Of a DNA stretch of 64,000 nt, positions 32,453 to 47,324 are shown piece after piece. Below the pieces are notes generated by a model. That model was not told where the DNA came from. It made no database searches and was given only the letters and a program-made list of their open reading frames with translations. Position 1 is the stretch's first letter. Every line of letters begins with the position of its first letter. Position numbers and translations under genes: made by a program. The stretch is taken from positions 875,501 to 939,500 of the forward strand of contig MCGE01000016.1 in the NCBI GenBank assembly GCA_002105175.1, written 5' to 3'. Source of the DNA: Absidia repens. Its lineage: Eukaryota; Mucoromycota; Mucoromycetes; Mucorales; Cunninghamellaceae.

Positions 32453-35400
32453 TCATCGGGAAATGGAAATAATACATTCATCGAAGTAAGTTTCTAAACT
32501 ATGGGATTGTATGTAATATTCCAATAATTTGCCTTGACTGTCACCTTGATCAACCTTGATATCGGCGGGTCGTAAGATAAGTTCATCGACCACATCTATT
32601 ACGATAAAAATCAAAAATCAGTACATATGGTGGAAGAAAGTCAATAGGTCTTTTACTATTTCTTTTCCTTACTTTGCTCTTTGCACATTAATATCACACG
32701 GTACGCAGTGGTCTGCGCCAGTAATCGAGATAGTTCATTCAGTTGGCGGCTTTTCACACACTGGTCAAGATACTTCCAACTAAAAAAAAAAAAAAGAAAG
32801 GGAGTTTACAGTTATAGTCGTTTGAAAACATTCCCATTGGCATATATCTCACTTACTCGTCCTTTGTATAAATGGCTTTCCAGATTTGATTCAAGTTCGC
32901 TAGAGTTTGGGCTTGAGTATTGTTGCTCTAATATTAATAAAAAACAAAGGCAGATCAGAATATAAAGTCAACCAAATGCAATGTTTGTGGTATCAACTTA
33001 CCGCAAATAATCCAGTAAAGTACAGTGCCGATAAATAATGTGCGATGTCTCGCCCATTGTTGTCCATTGAAGATAGCAGTCGTACATAATCATTGCAGCT
33101 TAAAGAGCATCCGAGTAGCAAATGGCCAGCCAAGTCTGTCATGATCTATAAAAAAAAAAAGTTCATTAGGCTGTTAATACTGCAAATATGAATTGGCAAA
33201 TACTTGTGCAATCACTTACCTCCAGTTCAGCGGTGCGATCATTTTCAACCAGAACAGAGAATACCTTATTAATAATGATGTCAACTTGTTCATCCAAACC
33301 ATCAACCATTTGACCAGTCACCATTTCCTTGAATAATGATGATGTCTGTTCCTGAGCTTCCATTAGTTCCAAATTGCTGCTGAAGGATTTAAAAGTAGGT
33401 GACTCTATAGCGAAAGAAAAAGATCAACGACATGTAAACTGACTATACACAAAAATGATTATTCTTTGCTTGTTTTTTTTTCGTACCTAAAATAACCGAT
33501 AAGGCTGTGACATCGACATTTTCTGTATTTGCAGCTAAGTAAGCCAATTTTGCTTGACTAGACAAGATCTACAATAAAGTTTTTTTTTGGTTTTTGTTAA
33601 AACCAATTCGGATAAATGTCCTGTTTTCTCTCGACTCTGATTTACCTTTCGGTCAGCAATTTCATTCAGTGTCGGTAAGAGCACATGCAGTAATTCGTAT
33701 ACTTGTTGGTAACGTCCTTTTTTCAAATGATATTTCCAGCCAATCTTGGGGTTTTCATTCAAAACATCACTTACAAGTTGATCATAAGTAGGGTCAAAAT
33801 GCAGGAGTCGCTCTTCGTTATCTTGATGGATAAGAGAATATTTATATGTTAGTCAGCATACTCTTCTTCCCACCACCCGTCCCTCACTTCTTTTTCTTTC
33901 TTTCTACTTACCAGTGTCCGAATAATAGGAGATGAGGCATCGCACAAATTCTTCCCCGTGATCTTGTACATATTGTTCAATAAGTTGTTGGCACCTATCA
34001 TGTGGTTGAGCGTGGGCGTCAGTCACCAAGAGTGGATAATAATGATATTCAACGGCCAAATCGAGAGCAGCTTGCTTATTTTTCAGTTTCCATAATGTGT
34101 TGATGATAAAATCCCGTTCTTCGTGATATTGCGCAGTAAAACTAAATAGTCAAAATGTACGCAGGTGAGTTATCCACTATATATCATGCATTACCCATCT
34201 TCCGCCTTCGGTTTTTTTTTTTTTTTATTTTGTTTTTTTTTACAATACCTTGCATCGATTGGACTGTACTTCTTATAGACTTCAAGTAACAAGCGGCTAT
34301 AATCCACCAACAGGCCAGAAATTTCTCCATATAATGTAGTTGTATCGTCAGCCATTTTTTCAATGCAAGTTTTCACTTTGGTAAAGTTTTTGTGTAGTAT
34401 AATGCCAATATCTGATGTGTTAAAGAATACTAAAGATCAATAATAAAAAAGAAAAGAGGTTTAATTTGATCAGAATAGTAAATCGTACATTTTTCGATTT
34501 TACAGAACTTACCTGATTCATAAGTGGTGATTCCCAGAAATTCGTTTCCAAATGACCGTTCCAAAGCTTGGATACGAGCGATCGTATTCTATGGACATAA
34601 ATAGTAGTTGAGTTCTATGATCTGATTCTATCAGACGGTCAGCAAGTCACTAACTAAACTTACATAGATAAGGCGACCAACGCTGTTCACCAATCGAAAA
34701 GTATATTCACCATTGTCCAATGCATGTGTTATCAAATGCTCCAGACACTTTGGCAGAAGTGTCATCTAAGAAAGGAAAGAAAAAAAAAAAGCAATAGCAT
34801 AAGAGACAGAATAAGGCAAATGATAGTGTCACGTTGGGATTCCAGTCACTTACATGATTCGAAATAAGATCATCTAGGGTTAATTGCATAGTTGTTGTAT
34901 CCAAATTGTCTTGATTCAATACATCTCGAGCGGTGTTATTCAAACAGCGTTCCATGCAAGTAACCAGTTCCACATCGTTTGTTCTGATGATAAAATAATA
35001 AAGTTAGTGTTAGGTAGCCCCTGAACCATTCCCAGTCTGAATATGTTACCTGTTATCGTTGATAAAAGCCTTCAATTCCAATCCAATGTAGCATGATTCT
35101 AAAATTGCCCAGACATCAGACCAAAAGCTCACATCAACCTGATCATACAGACATCAAAAAACAGCAAGTCAGCTTGGAGTTGCAACTCTCCTCTCTGTTT
35201 CCATTGCACTTACAAGTCCCAGTAAATCTTCCCTTTTCAGTGTTTCCGGTATCCTTCGAATAAATTTGACACGTTGAGCCAAGACGATTTCTGTATCCAG
35301 AGATTTGGGCATTAATGTCATGTCTAAATAATGTCCAATGAGGTGAATATGTTTGTCATCCAGTTTATCCATATCATCTTTTTCTTTTCTTTTTCTTTTT

Positions 35401-36737
35401 TTACCTCCACTAACAATATCCTTTGCTAATGACAATATCATACTGCCAATGCTTTCTTGTCGGTCCAATTGCATTGGAAAGTATAATGGATTCTATAAAA
35501 AGCAATCTTTATTAGAAAAAAAATGCTTCTTTCACTTTGATTTTTTCACGTTATGTGCTATTCTTACCTCATCATTGTAGCCAAAAAAGATCGCTTGCTC
35601 AAGCTTCGATCTTGTCAATGCCATATCCCGTGCCTATTTTATTTAATATATATGCCGTAAGTATACATTTTAGAATTGGGAGTCTTGTTTGCCACTGACC
35701 TTTTCGTCGTCATAGTCATTAGCGTATATATTTCTATCAAATAAATATAGAAAGTGTCAGTAAATCCAGTTCCAAAAGTAAACCATCCATTCTCTATTCC
35801 TTCCTTACCCTTCCGATTGTGATTTCGCAATAAACTGTTGGTCGACCTTGTATTCCAGGACACCACTTTCGGTAGTAAAAACCAATGCCGTTGCATATCT
35901 TGCATCAGCGTCCTTTTCATGTCTCTCCTTGACGACGGTGGTCATAATTTTGCTGTCCGTATCTTTTCGAAGCACAAGGGCATGTTCAAAGGAGGAATCG
36001 ACTGCAATGCTGACAACAGTATTATCAAACGAAACAAAGGCGGTGGATCCATTAGATAGATGTACAGAAGGTCGTCGTTTCAGAGTAGAAGGTATCTAAT
36101 AAATAAAAAAAGTTGTTAGTATCAAATGACATCAGATTATTGAAAAAAAAAAAAACTTACGACTGAATAAGGTAATGAATAGGTGTTGATAAACTTGAAT
36201 GGTATATTATCGTTGTTTTTTGGCTGCTGTGTGTGGTGTAATTGTTGCATGCAAACGAGAGCGAACTGAGCAAAGTCACCCATTTCTGGAATAGTGTATG
36301 ATACAAGAACCACCCATTCCGACTGTCTATGGCAACAAAAACCGTAAATAAAACGTGTTTCCGTTAGTTTTCCCCTACGAAATATTCTCATCATTGCCCT
36401 CCCACCTTACCCATATTTGTCAATATCAAGAAGTTGGACTCTAACGTTATGTGCTTGGTTTTTTTGCAGTAAGGATGGAATAGCATGGTCTTGAATAGCA
36501 GATTGAAGATGAGATCTTGATAATAACTGCCAAAAAAAAAAAAAAAAGAAGTGGGGAAGGGTGAGTATCAAAAACAAACGGAGAGATGGTTTATCAATCC
36601 AAATATTCGGAATTTTTGTATGTACCTTTGGTTGTTTTGTAGGTGTCAGTTTCCAATTTTGCATGTAGAAGGAGCTCAGCACCACAAGTTCATTACTATA
36701 GATGGTAGTATATAAAAAAGTCTTTCAGTTTGACAGG

Positions 36738-36771
<34 letters not shown>

Positions 36772-37763
36772 ATTACCTTGAATGACCATGCATAACCTTG
36801 ATAATTCCACCAATATCCGCATCATCATTTCCAGCTGGGGATAAATAAGACCAAAATGAACCAAGCATGGTAGAAGATATTGTTTTTTGATACAGTGATG
36901 TTTCCGAAATTGTAGCTCGTCCACCGTCATTGTCCAATATTTGCACCAAATAAACATTTCCGATCGAAGTACCTATGGCGATTTGGTATGCTGATCCTGG
37001 TAAATCGTCCGCGGTCACACACCTGATTTCTTCCTTGTGTCCTAATGGTATATGGTGTTCTTGATAGGCTGAGGTAATAGTAGCAGTACCAGCGGAAGCG
37101 GCAGCAGCAGTGATATTCGACCAATAGTACAGTTCGCCGCTTTTTGTCACTAATACCAGACCAGCATGAGCATTTCGATCAAGAGCTGAAGTTGATGTTG
37201 TTGCTGTTTCAGACAATAATGGTGGTGGTAGAGCTAATCGAATGAATGGAGGTTGGGTCTGCGGTGAAGGTAAAGGTAGGGTGAGTTCAGTTTTGCCGAG
37301 TTCCTGCGTGTCATTCTATATATGAATACAAAAATAAATGGTTATGCTGCCATGTAACAAAAAGAGTATACTCTTGATCGCTGCTTACGTTTCGATAATG
37401 AAGGAGTACTGCCGCCTTATTTTTTGTCGCCATTAGCATGTGCTTTGCTTGCATAGATATATCCATACGAACAGTATCTATCGTCCGTAACAAAAGAAGA
37501 GCCTCAGTTGCTGTTTATGTTTTGTTTGCTTCGAATTTACCTCTTTCATTCACCAATTCCTTGAATACAGTTGGGAGATCATACTTTTTCGAAATGGATA
37601 CCGCGTCGTTTTTGCTGTAGATGGAAGGATTGGTCAAAGGTACAGAATATAAGACTGACGTATCATGTGTTTGGAGGTCCCCGAATATATCTGTTGAATG
37701 TCGCCGATCCTGCAGAGAGTTTCTGTATTGTGATGGGTTGTACGATTCGTCTGTAGAAGTCAT
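32453..37763 (-). CDS. NUP133: Nuclear pore protein Nup133
   Basis: Nup133 is a Y-complex (Nup84/Nup107-160) scaffold nucleoporin. Twenty-three exons, all with GT-AG junctions and consistent phase, give 1199 aa, close to the usual 1150-1200. The N-terminal half is a beta-propeller (for example [48 protein letters not shown]). The C-terminal half is an alpha-helical solenoid ([20 protein letters not shown], [51 protein letters not shown]). A Lys/Arg-rich insertion ([10 protein letters not shown], exon 35492-35214) interrupts the helical part and could act as a nuclear localisation signal. The N terminus ([20 protein letters not shown]) is disordered, as in other Nup133 proteins. The ATG at 37763 is preferred over an upstream in-frame ATG behind a poly-Phe stretch. 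Confidence 0.9.
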
Positions 37764-38029
37764 TAGTGCTTGCTTGTATTCTTCACAAAAAAACACAGGT
37801 AAAAAAAAAAAAAAAAAAAAAAAGGTTAGCAGAAAACTCAAAGCGCGCATTGGGCCTGCAAAAAAAAAAAAAGCGGTGTTTCAATGAATCCATTTACACT
37901 GTGACTCCTCCAGCCAATAAGCCAATGACGTTTGAGTGTCAACAAAATAAAAATAAATATAGGCAACCAGGAAATATCCAATCCTTTTTTTTCCCTTTTT
38001 TCTTGTTTGAAGTTCTTTCTGCTAAAACT
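37764..38029. promoter_or_regulatory. Divergent promoter region, NUP133 / UPF1
   Basis: Only 266 bp separate the start codons of NUP133 (-) and UPF1 (+). The interval has an A run of about 23 (37801-37823), a second A run near 37860 and a T/C-rich stretch before UPF1. Poly(dA:dT) tracts of this sort usually exclude nucleosomes, which suits a shared divergent promoter. No specific factor site is called. Confidence 0.65.
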
Positions 38030-42059
<4,030 letters not shown>

Positions 42060-42815
42060 AAGATGTGGTAGGCAACACCTGGCATTGACTTCTTTTTTTT
42101 AATACTGATTGTGCTTTTTATGGACAAAATGGAAAGGGGCGGTCTCATGGATTCGATGGCAAGAAAAAAAAAATTCTCGACATTTTGCTTGGTTTATTAC
42201 ATGGCACTTTTTACCTCGTTTTTTTTTATATATATATTTCTGGCTGCTATCCCCCCTTATTCTCATTATTGCTTATATCTATCCCGTCTTCTTTTTCATT
42301 TTTTTTTCCTATTTATATATTTTGGTCCCATTCATCATTTTCTTTTCTTTTTTATGTTTTATCATTATTCATACTATGTATACAATACCCTTTTTTATTA
42401 TTATTTATTTCCATTGTCTCTCTTTCTCTTTCTCTGTTTGTTTATCTGTATTACAATGGAAATAGAAACCTCGCCTACTTTCGTTTTTTTTTTTTTTTTT
42501 TGCCCCATTTGAAAGAAAAAACGTATTAGTATCAAGAGGACGGGGTGGAATAGAATAGTATATATTATTTTGTATTTCGATGATGATGACGGTGATGACG
42601 ATGATGATAAAAATAAAACAAAATACTTTTTATTATTATTTTGCATTGATGTATGAATGTTTGTTAGCTTTTTTGACACATTTGGACGACTGGGCAAGTA
42701 AGACATAGCGGACTTTGAAGATGCTCCGTTATGCAAAACTTGGCGTGGATATTTATTTTATCATGGGTTATATATTTCGTTTTCCTCTTTCTCACACCTA
42801 CTTCTTTTTAGTGAA
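42060..42815. other. UPF1 3' region and reticulon promoter
   Basis: T/C-rich DNA (42190-42500), with a T run of about 18 near 42486. It includes GATGATGACG repeats near 42580-42610 and AATAAAACAAAAT at about 42613. The open frames through it are artefacts of pyrimidine-rich sequence (Phe/Ser/Leu only). No additional gene is supported. Confidence 0.6.
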
Positions 42816-44016
42816 ATGACGGAATCAAACCCACAGTTGGACACTCTAGATACAGCATTGAAAAACTATGATACTACTCACTCATCAACAAGTACAACAT
42901 CTGATGCTTCTGATGCAGTCAATGAATCCAGTTATCCGCCATCCACAAAGGCGCCAGCACCAACTCCAGTACCAACACCATTAGAAAATACGGCAGGTGG
43001 ACTACCGTCGCCGTCTGCTGGAGGCAATTCAACTAGGACATTCCCTCATAATGGTAATAAACAAATTGGTCATTTTTTAGCCTCATGGGTGATGTGTATA
43101 TGCTAACCACAACTCTTTTTTTCGTTGTCGCTGCGTAGATAAAGTGGACAAGAAAGAACAAATGAAGCGACTTGAACATGATATTCGCAAACTTTTGTTA
43201 TGGAAACAACCTGTACGGTCTGGTGCCTATTTCCTTCTTATTCTAGGTGGCCTCATTCTGTCAAAATCCTATTCATTGATTCAAATTATCTCGGCACTTT
43301 TGACCATTGTCACAGCCATCAATCTTGTTTATGTCAATGTCACTATCCAAACCCAACGCATTCTTGCCGATCGTCCTGGTGTCAATCCATATAGGTAAAA
43401 AAAAAAAAATAGAGAAATACTGGGCGGGAAGGTCGGAATGATACTTACGCCGTTTTATTTTATTAGTGCACTTTTAAAAAAGGATGACATGGCTACCATG
43501 GATCGGAATTTCCTCCAACGTAGTACGGAATTAGTGGCCGATGTGGTGGAAGCCTTTTTACAAAGAGTCTCTCGTATTGTACTGATTGAAAACACTGCTT
43601 CTAGTGCAAAGGTAATAGGGCGTAACAAAAAAAAATTGAGAAATGATGCGGTACTGACTTGTTGCTTTTATATCAACCCCCCCCCTCACTAGTGGCTAGG
43701 TCTCTTTTATATTGTCTGGAAACTTTCAGCTATTATATCTGTGCGCGTACTGGCCACGCTGGGTACGTTGTTGATCTTCAGTGTGCCTTTATTCTATACA
43801 CGCAACCAAACATGTGTGGACTCGAAACTTTTACAAGGTCAGGCGATCTGTCAAACCCATTTGGAACAAGCACAGGTCAAAATCCAGGAACTATGGCATC
43901 AATGCCTTACCCAACTCAAATTGGTCCAACCTGGTGTAAAATCTGGATCTGATCCTTCGACATCTACTGCTGCTGCGGCTGGCACAAGCTCCCAGCGGTC
44001 AAGAAAAGAAGACTAA
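42816..44016 (+). CDS. Reticulon-domain ER-shaping protein
   Basis: Reticulons insert hydrophobic hairpins into tubular ER and curve the membrane. Four exons (42816-43053, 43139-43394, 43467-43611, 43693-44016) give 320 aa. A Ser/Thr/Pro-rich cytosolic N terminus (about 1-80) precedes the reticulon homology domain. That domain starts with RKLLLWKQPVRSGAYFLLIL, has a first hydrophobic hairpin (GGLILSKSYSLIQIISALLT, then NLVYVNV), a hydrophilic loop of roughly 70 residues and a second hairpin (WLGLFYIVWKLSAIISVRVL, then FSVPLFY). The C-terminal tail is soluble, ending SQRSRKED. No KKXX-type retrieval signal is present. AATAAA lies at about 44107. Confidence 0.9.
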
Positions 44017-44879
44017 CTTAATCACAATTTTACTGCTCTTAGTGTGATAGTTTGTTCTTTTTTTTTTTTTTTAGTTATTATGATATTTTTTTTATATATA
44101 TTCTTGAATAAAAATCAGCCATTATGTCCTGTTTTAATTGATGTGTTATGCGGCGTGGTGTCTGTGTGTCCGTGTGTATGCAGTACCATGTATATTATAT
44201 TTGCTCCCGTTAACCTTTTTCTCTGTGTGTATACTATTTATTGATTTTGTCCAAATTACTATATTAGTAAATGAAAGCTGCTCCTAGCTGCTCACCATGA
44301 TTCCTTTTTGTTTTATTGTATTTAAAAGCTCAAGAATCATCTGACAAATGGTTGACAAAACCATGTGGAGCAGGATATGGAGTATGTAGTTCAGCAAAAC
44401 AAATCGGGTCTCGCGGAAGGTGCTTGGGAATTATTGTTATTATTTTTTCACTTGACAATCAAACTTGAGAGATCCAAGCTCTCAATGAAGTAAATTTTGA
44501 TATCCTGTCAAATTAAGCAATTCATTAATACTGCCCATCGTCCCCAGCACTCCTCAACGTTTTTAATAAAGTTGATTTTATTATTTGATTCGCTAAAAAA
44601 CAGACCCATATCAAATATTTATCCAGCAAGTATATCTTTATTATATAAAAGAGTTAATAAGCATATCGAAAAATAAAGTACGGGGCACATACGCAAAATC
44701 GCTGGTGGATGGCACACGATTCTGCTTTGGACGGGCGGTCTATTCTATGATATGTGGCAAACTATACTAAAGGGTAGGGGAGTGAAAAGGTATCATGCAA
44801 AAAGAACAATCATTCCCATCTTTGTTGTATGGTGTTTATTGGTGTCAAAGAGAGAAAATCAACAAAAAAGAAGAGAGGT
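44017..44879. other. Reticulon 3' region, no gene seen
   Basis: The start is T-rich 3'UTR with AATAAA near 44107. The rest is AT-rich without a supported frame. It leads into repeat copy E. Confidence 0.5.
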
Positions 44880-45670
44880 TTCCTTTTTAGTGCCTGTCAA
44901 CAAAAAATAAATTGAAAATAACCCATGAGAAGCCAAAAACATGTTTCAAATCCCGCACACGTGAGGTTTATTTTCTTCCATTTTTAATATTTCACACTCT
45001 TTTTCTTTCCAATCTTTTTGTTTTCATTCACCATTCAGCTTCTAGAGGTTAGGGTGATCTTAGATTAGTGTCAGGATTAGTTTAGAAGGGTTTTTCGAAC
45101 AGGGATTACAACATGCATGGGAAAGCGCTTTCATTTTGAATCTAGGATCTGGAACCATCATTAGTTAGTTGGCTTTTTAACCACCAACCGCCCCCCCCCA
45201 TTAGCTTAGTTTCGTATTAGTTTGTCCTTAGTTTGTCTCTTCATCTGAATAAATTATACCTCTTTTACTTATTTCAATGCAAAATGTTCCATTAGTCTCT
45301 TCCCTGTTTCGTAGAAGAGATCTCTTTTTTACCATCGCTCCTTTGAATCTATCTACATTGCAACAATAAAACATATTCTTTTAGACTTCACCCTACCTTG
45401 TACTGAACTGTACAGTATTCTACATACAGTATATTAGATTATATTTTAATATCATCCCTTTAGATTAGTTATGACCAGTCTTGAATTCTCCCATTTGTCT
45501 TTGAAAGGATACTGAACAGCCTTGAAAAGATGCTGAACAGCTTCTGATTTTGTTTTCTTCATGTATTGTCACTTTATTTTATTTTTTTCATAATACTCCG
45601 TTTGTCTATTTTTTTCCCCAACTTCCAATTCCTATGTAGTATGCTTAATAAAGATTTCAGTTCCAGAGCC
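44880..45670 (+). repeat. Dispersed repeat family, copy E
   Basis: The head has CCCGCACACGTGAGG at about 44952-44966. The core, about 45058-45175, has GATTAGTGTCAGGATTAG, GGGATTACAACATGCATGGG and a diverged GAAAGCGCTTTCATTTTG. The tail runs on to about 45670 with several AATAAA words. The GGGGAAACCC element is mutated here without compensating change. Confidence 0.8.
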
Positions 45671-45929
45671 TTGTTTTTATATCACTTTTGTTTTGTGTAT
45701 GCACAGTATATTTTGTTCTCCATCCTGTCACAAAAGTGATAAAATTGACTTTCCCCCAGTCTCCATCACAAAAAAGTGTTATTTTCCAAATTTCCAATAC
45801 CAAAAAAAATCATGTTATATGTGCCTTTGCTAAGATGAGCGAAAAATCGCGGCCATTATTTATTGGAGTACTTAAAAAAAAATGTATATAACACTAACTA
45901 AACTACACTAAATCGTAACAAAACGATAA

Positions 45930-47011
45930 CTATACACTAACTACCCATTGAGTCACCTTGTCAATGTCATTTTGCACCACCGAGCATTGCTCGAATTCCA
46001 CATTATTGTCTAAATGTTCAAATTTGAAGTCTTCGCCTTCATATCCCAAAAATGCTTCTTGTTCATCAGTCTCCGAAGCTTGTTTTTCCACAGCAGCTGT
46101 ACGTGTAGATCGAAGACGGTTACTATAAATAAATATATAAACAATGGTGAGAACCGATCATATACAGAGACAAATGTTCCCTGATCGTCGTCTGCATGTC
46201 CAGAAATACAAAAGAAAACACTTACATTTCCGATTCCAATAAAGGCTGGATTTTTGATACTGGCAAGGCTGTAATCATGTCGGATTTGTTACAGACAATC
46301 AAAATGGGAGTACGTTGAGTTTGCACGGTATGCTGGGCTAAAAGTTGGTAAAGGTATTCGGCGACGGGACGGACTTGGCGACTAATAGTAGTGCTGTCGA
46401 TAACAAAGAGAATACATCGAGAGACTGGAAGGAAGTCGGTATATCGGTAACGCACACGTGCGTGTCCTGGTATATCAACCAACTCCATAATCTAATGTGG
46501 CATCGAGAAAAAAAAAATAACAAAAAAATTGTTAATCAGCTTGATAATGTGCCTTCATCCCCTTTGACATATGCTCTTGCGTGTACAATCTGCTATTCTA
46601 CATGATGAATTTACCTTGTTTTCAACGTTCCATGTCCCTTCGTTTTCCTTCATTGAAGTCACCGTGGAGGCCACTTTTCCGTATCGTAACTGTAAAACAT
46701 AAGAATGAGTGATATATATATTATTCTCTCTATTATTTCTTACTTACCAAAGTGTATAGAGATGTTTTTCCAGCATCATTGACCCCAAGTAATAATATTG
46801 TGTTTCTGGATTGTTTCTTGCCTACCGCAGAAAGGACCACTGCGAGATGGAAGAGAGAGAAAAAAAGACCCCGTGGTTAATGTATTATCTTCATCTCCGT
46901 GCTATGCCCCCTCCCCCACAACCCCACTCCAACCAACTAACCAAATATGATAACTGCCACCAAAGAAAGGACGAGCCCAGCAATGACTATGGGTTGATCG
47001 AATGCAACCAT
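45930..47011 (-). CDS. Signal recognition particle receptor subunit beta
   Basis: SR-beta is an ER-anchored small GTPase that holds SR-alpha at the membrane. Five exons (47011-46942, 46839-46748, 46689-46615, 46491-46226, 46122-45930) give 231 aa. One membrane segment (about 7-28: IVIAGLVLSLVAVIIF) comes first. GTPase motifs follow: GVNDAGKT (42-49), DIPGH (85-89; SR-beta has this instead of DTAGQ) and NKSD (147-150). The C terminus is acidic, with FEHLDNNVEFEQCSV resembling the conserved SR-beta end. Exon 1 uses a GTTAGT donor. The start ATG is close behind an A/T run. Confidence 0.92.
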
Positions 47012-47324
47012 TATGATCGCAAAAAAAAAAAAAAAGTTGGTGAAGGAAACAAGAAATAAAAGGACGCCCCAGTGCGTGAGCAGTGTACCCAAAAAAATAA
47101 AAAATCACGGACATTTCAACACCCGATCGAGCCCAGTGCCCAGTGGCAAATCATGCAAGGGTAGTTTGAAGACAAAAAAAAAAAAAAAAAAAGGATGATG
47201 ATGAGGATGATTTTTTATTGACAAGACAAAAAAACAAAAGAAGATATACAAATAAATAACACACACACACACACATAGCCGTCATCCAGTAGTATTTTTT
47301 CGAGAAGACGAAACGAAATCATCA

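Noticed and set aside
42109..42529. Overlapping 114-133 codon plus-strand frames downstream of UPF1
   Set aside because: Three overlapping frames composed almost only of Phe, Leu, Ser and Tyr come from pyrimidine-rich 3' sequence.
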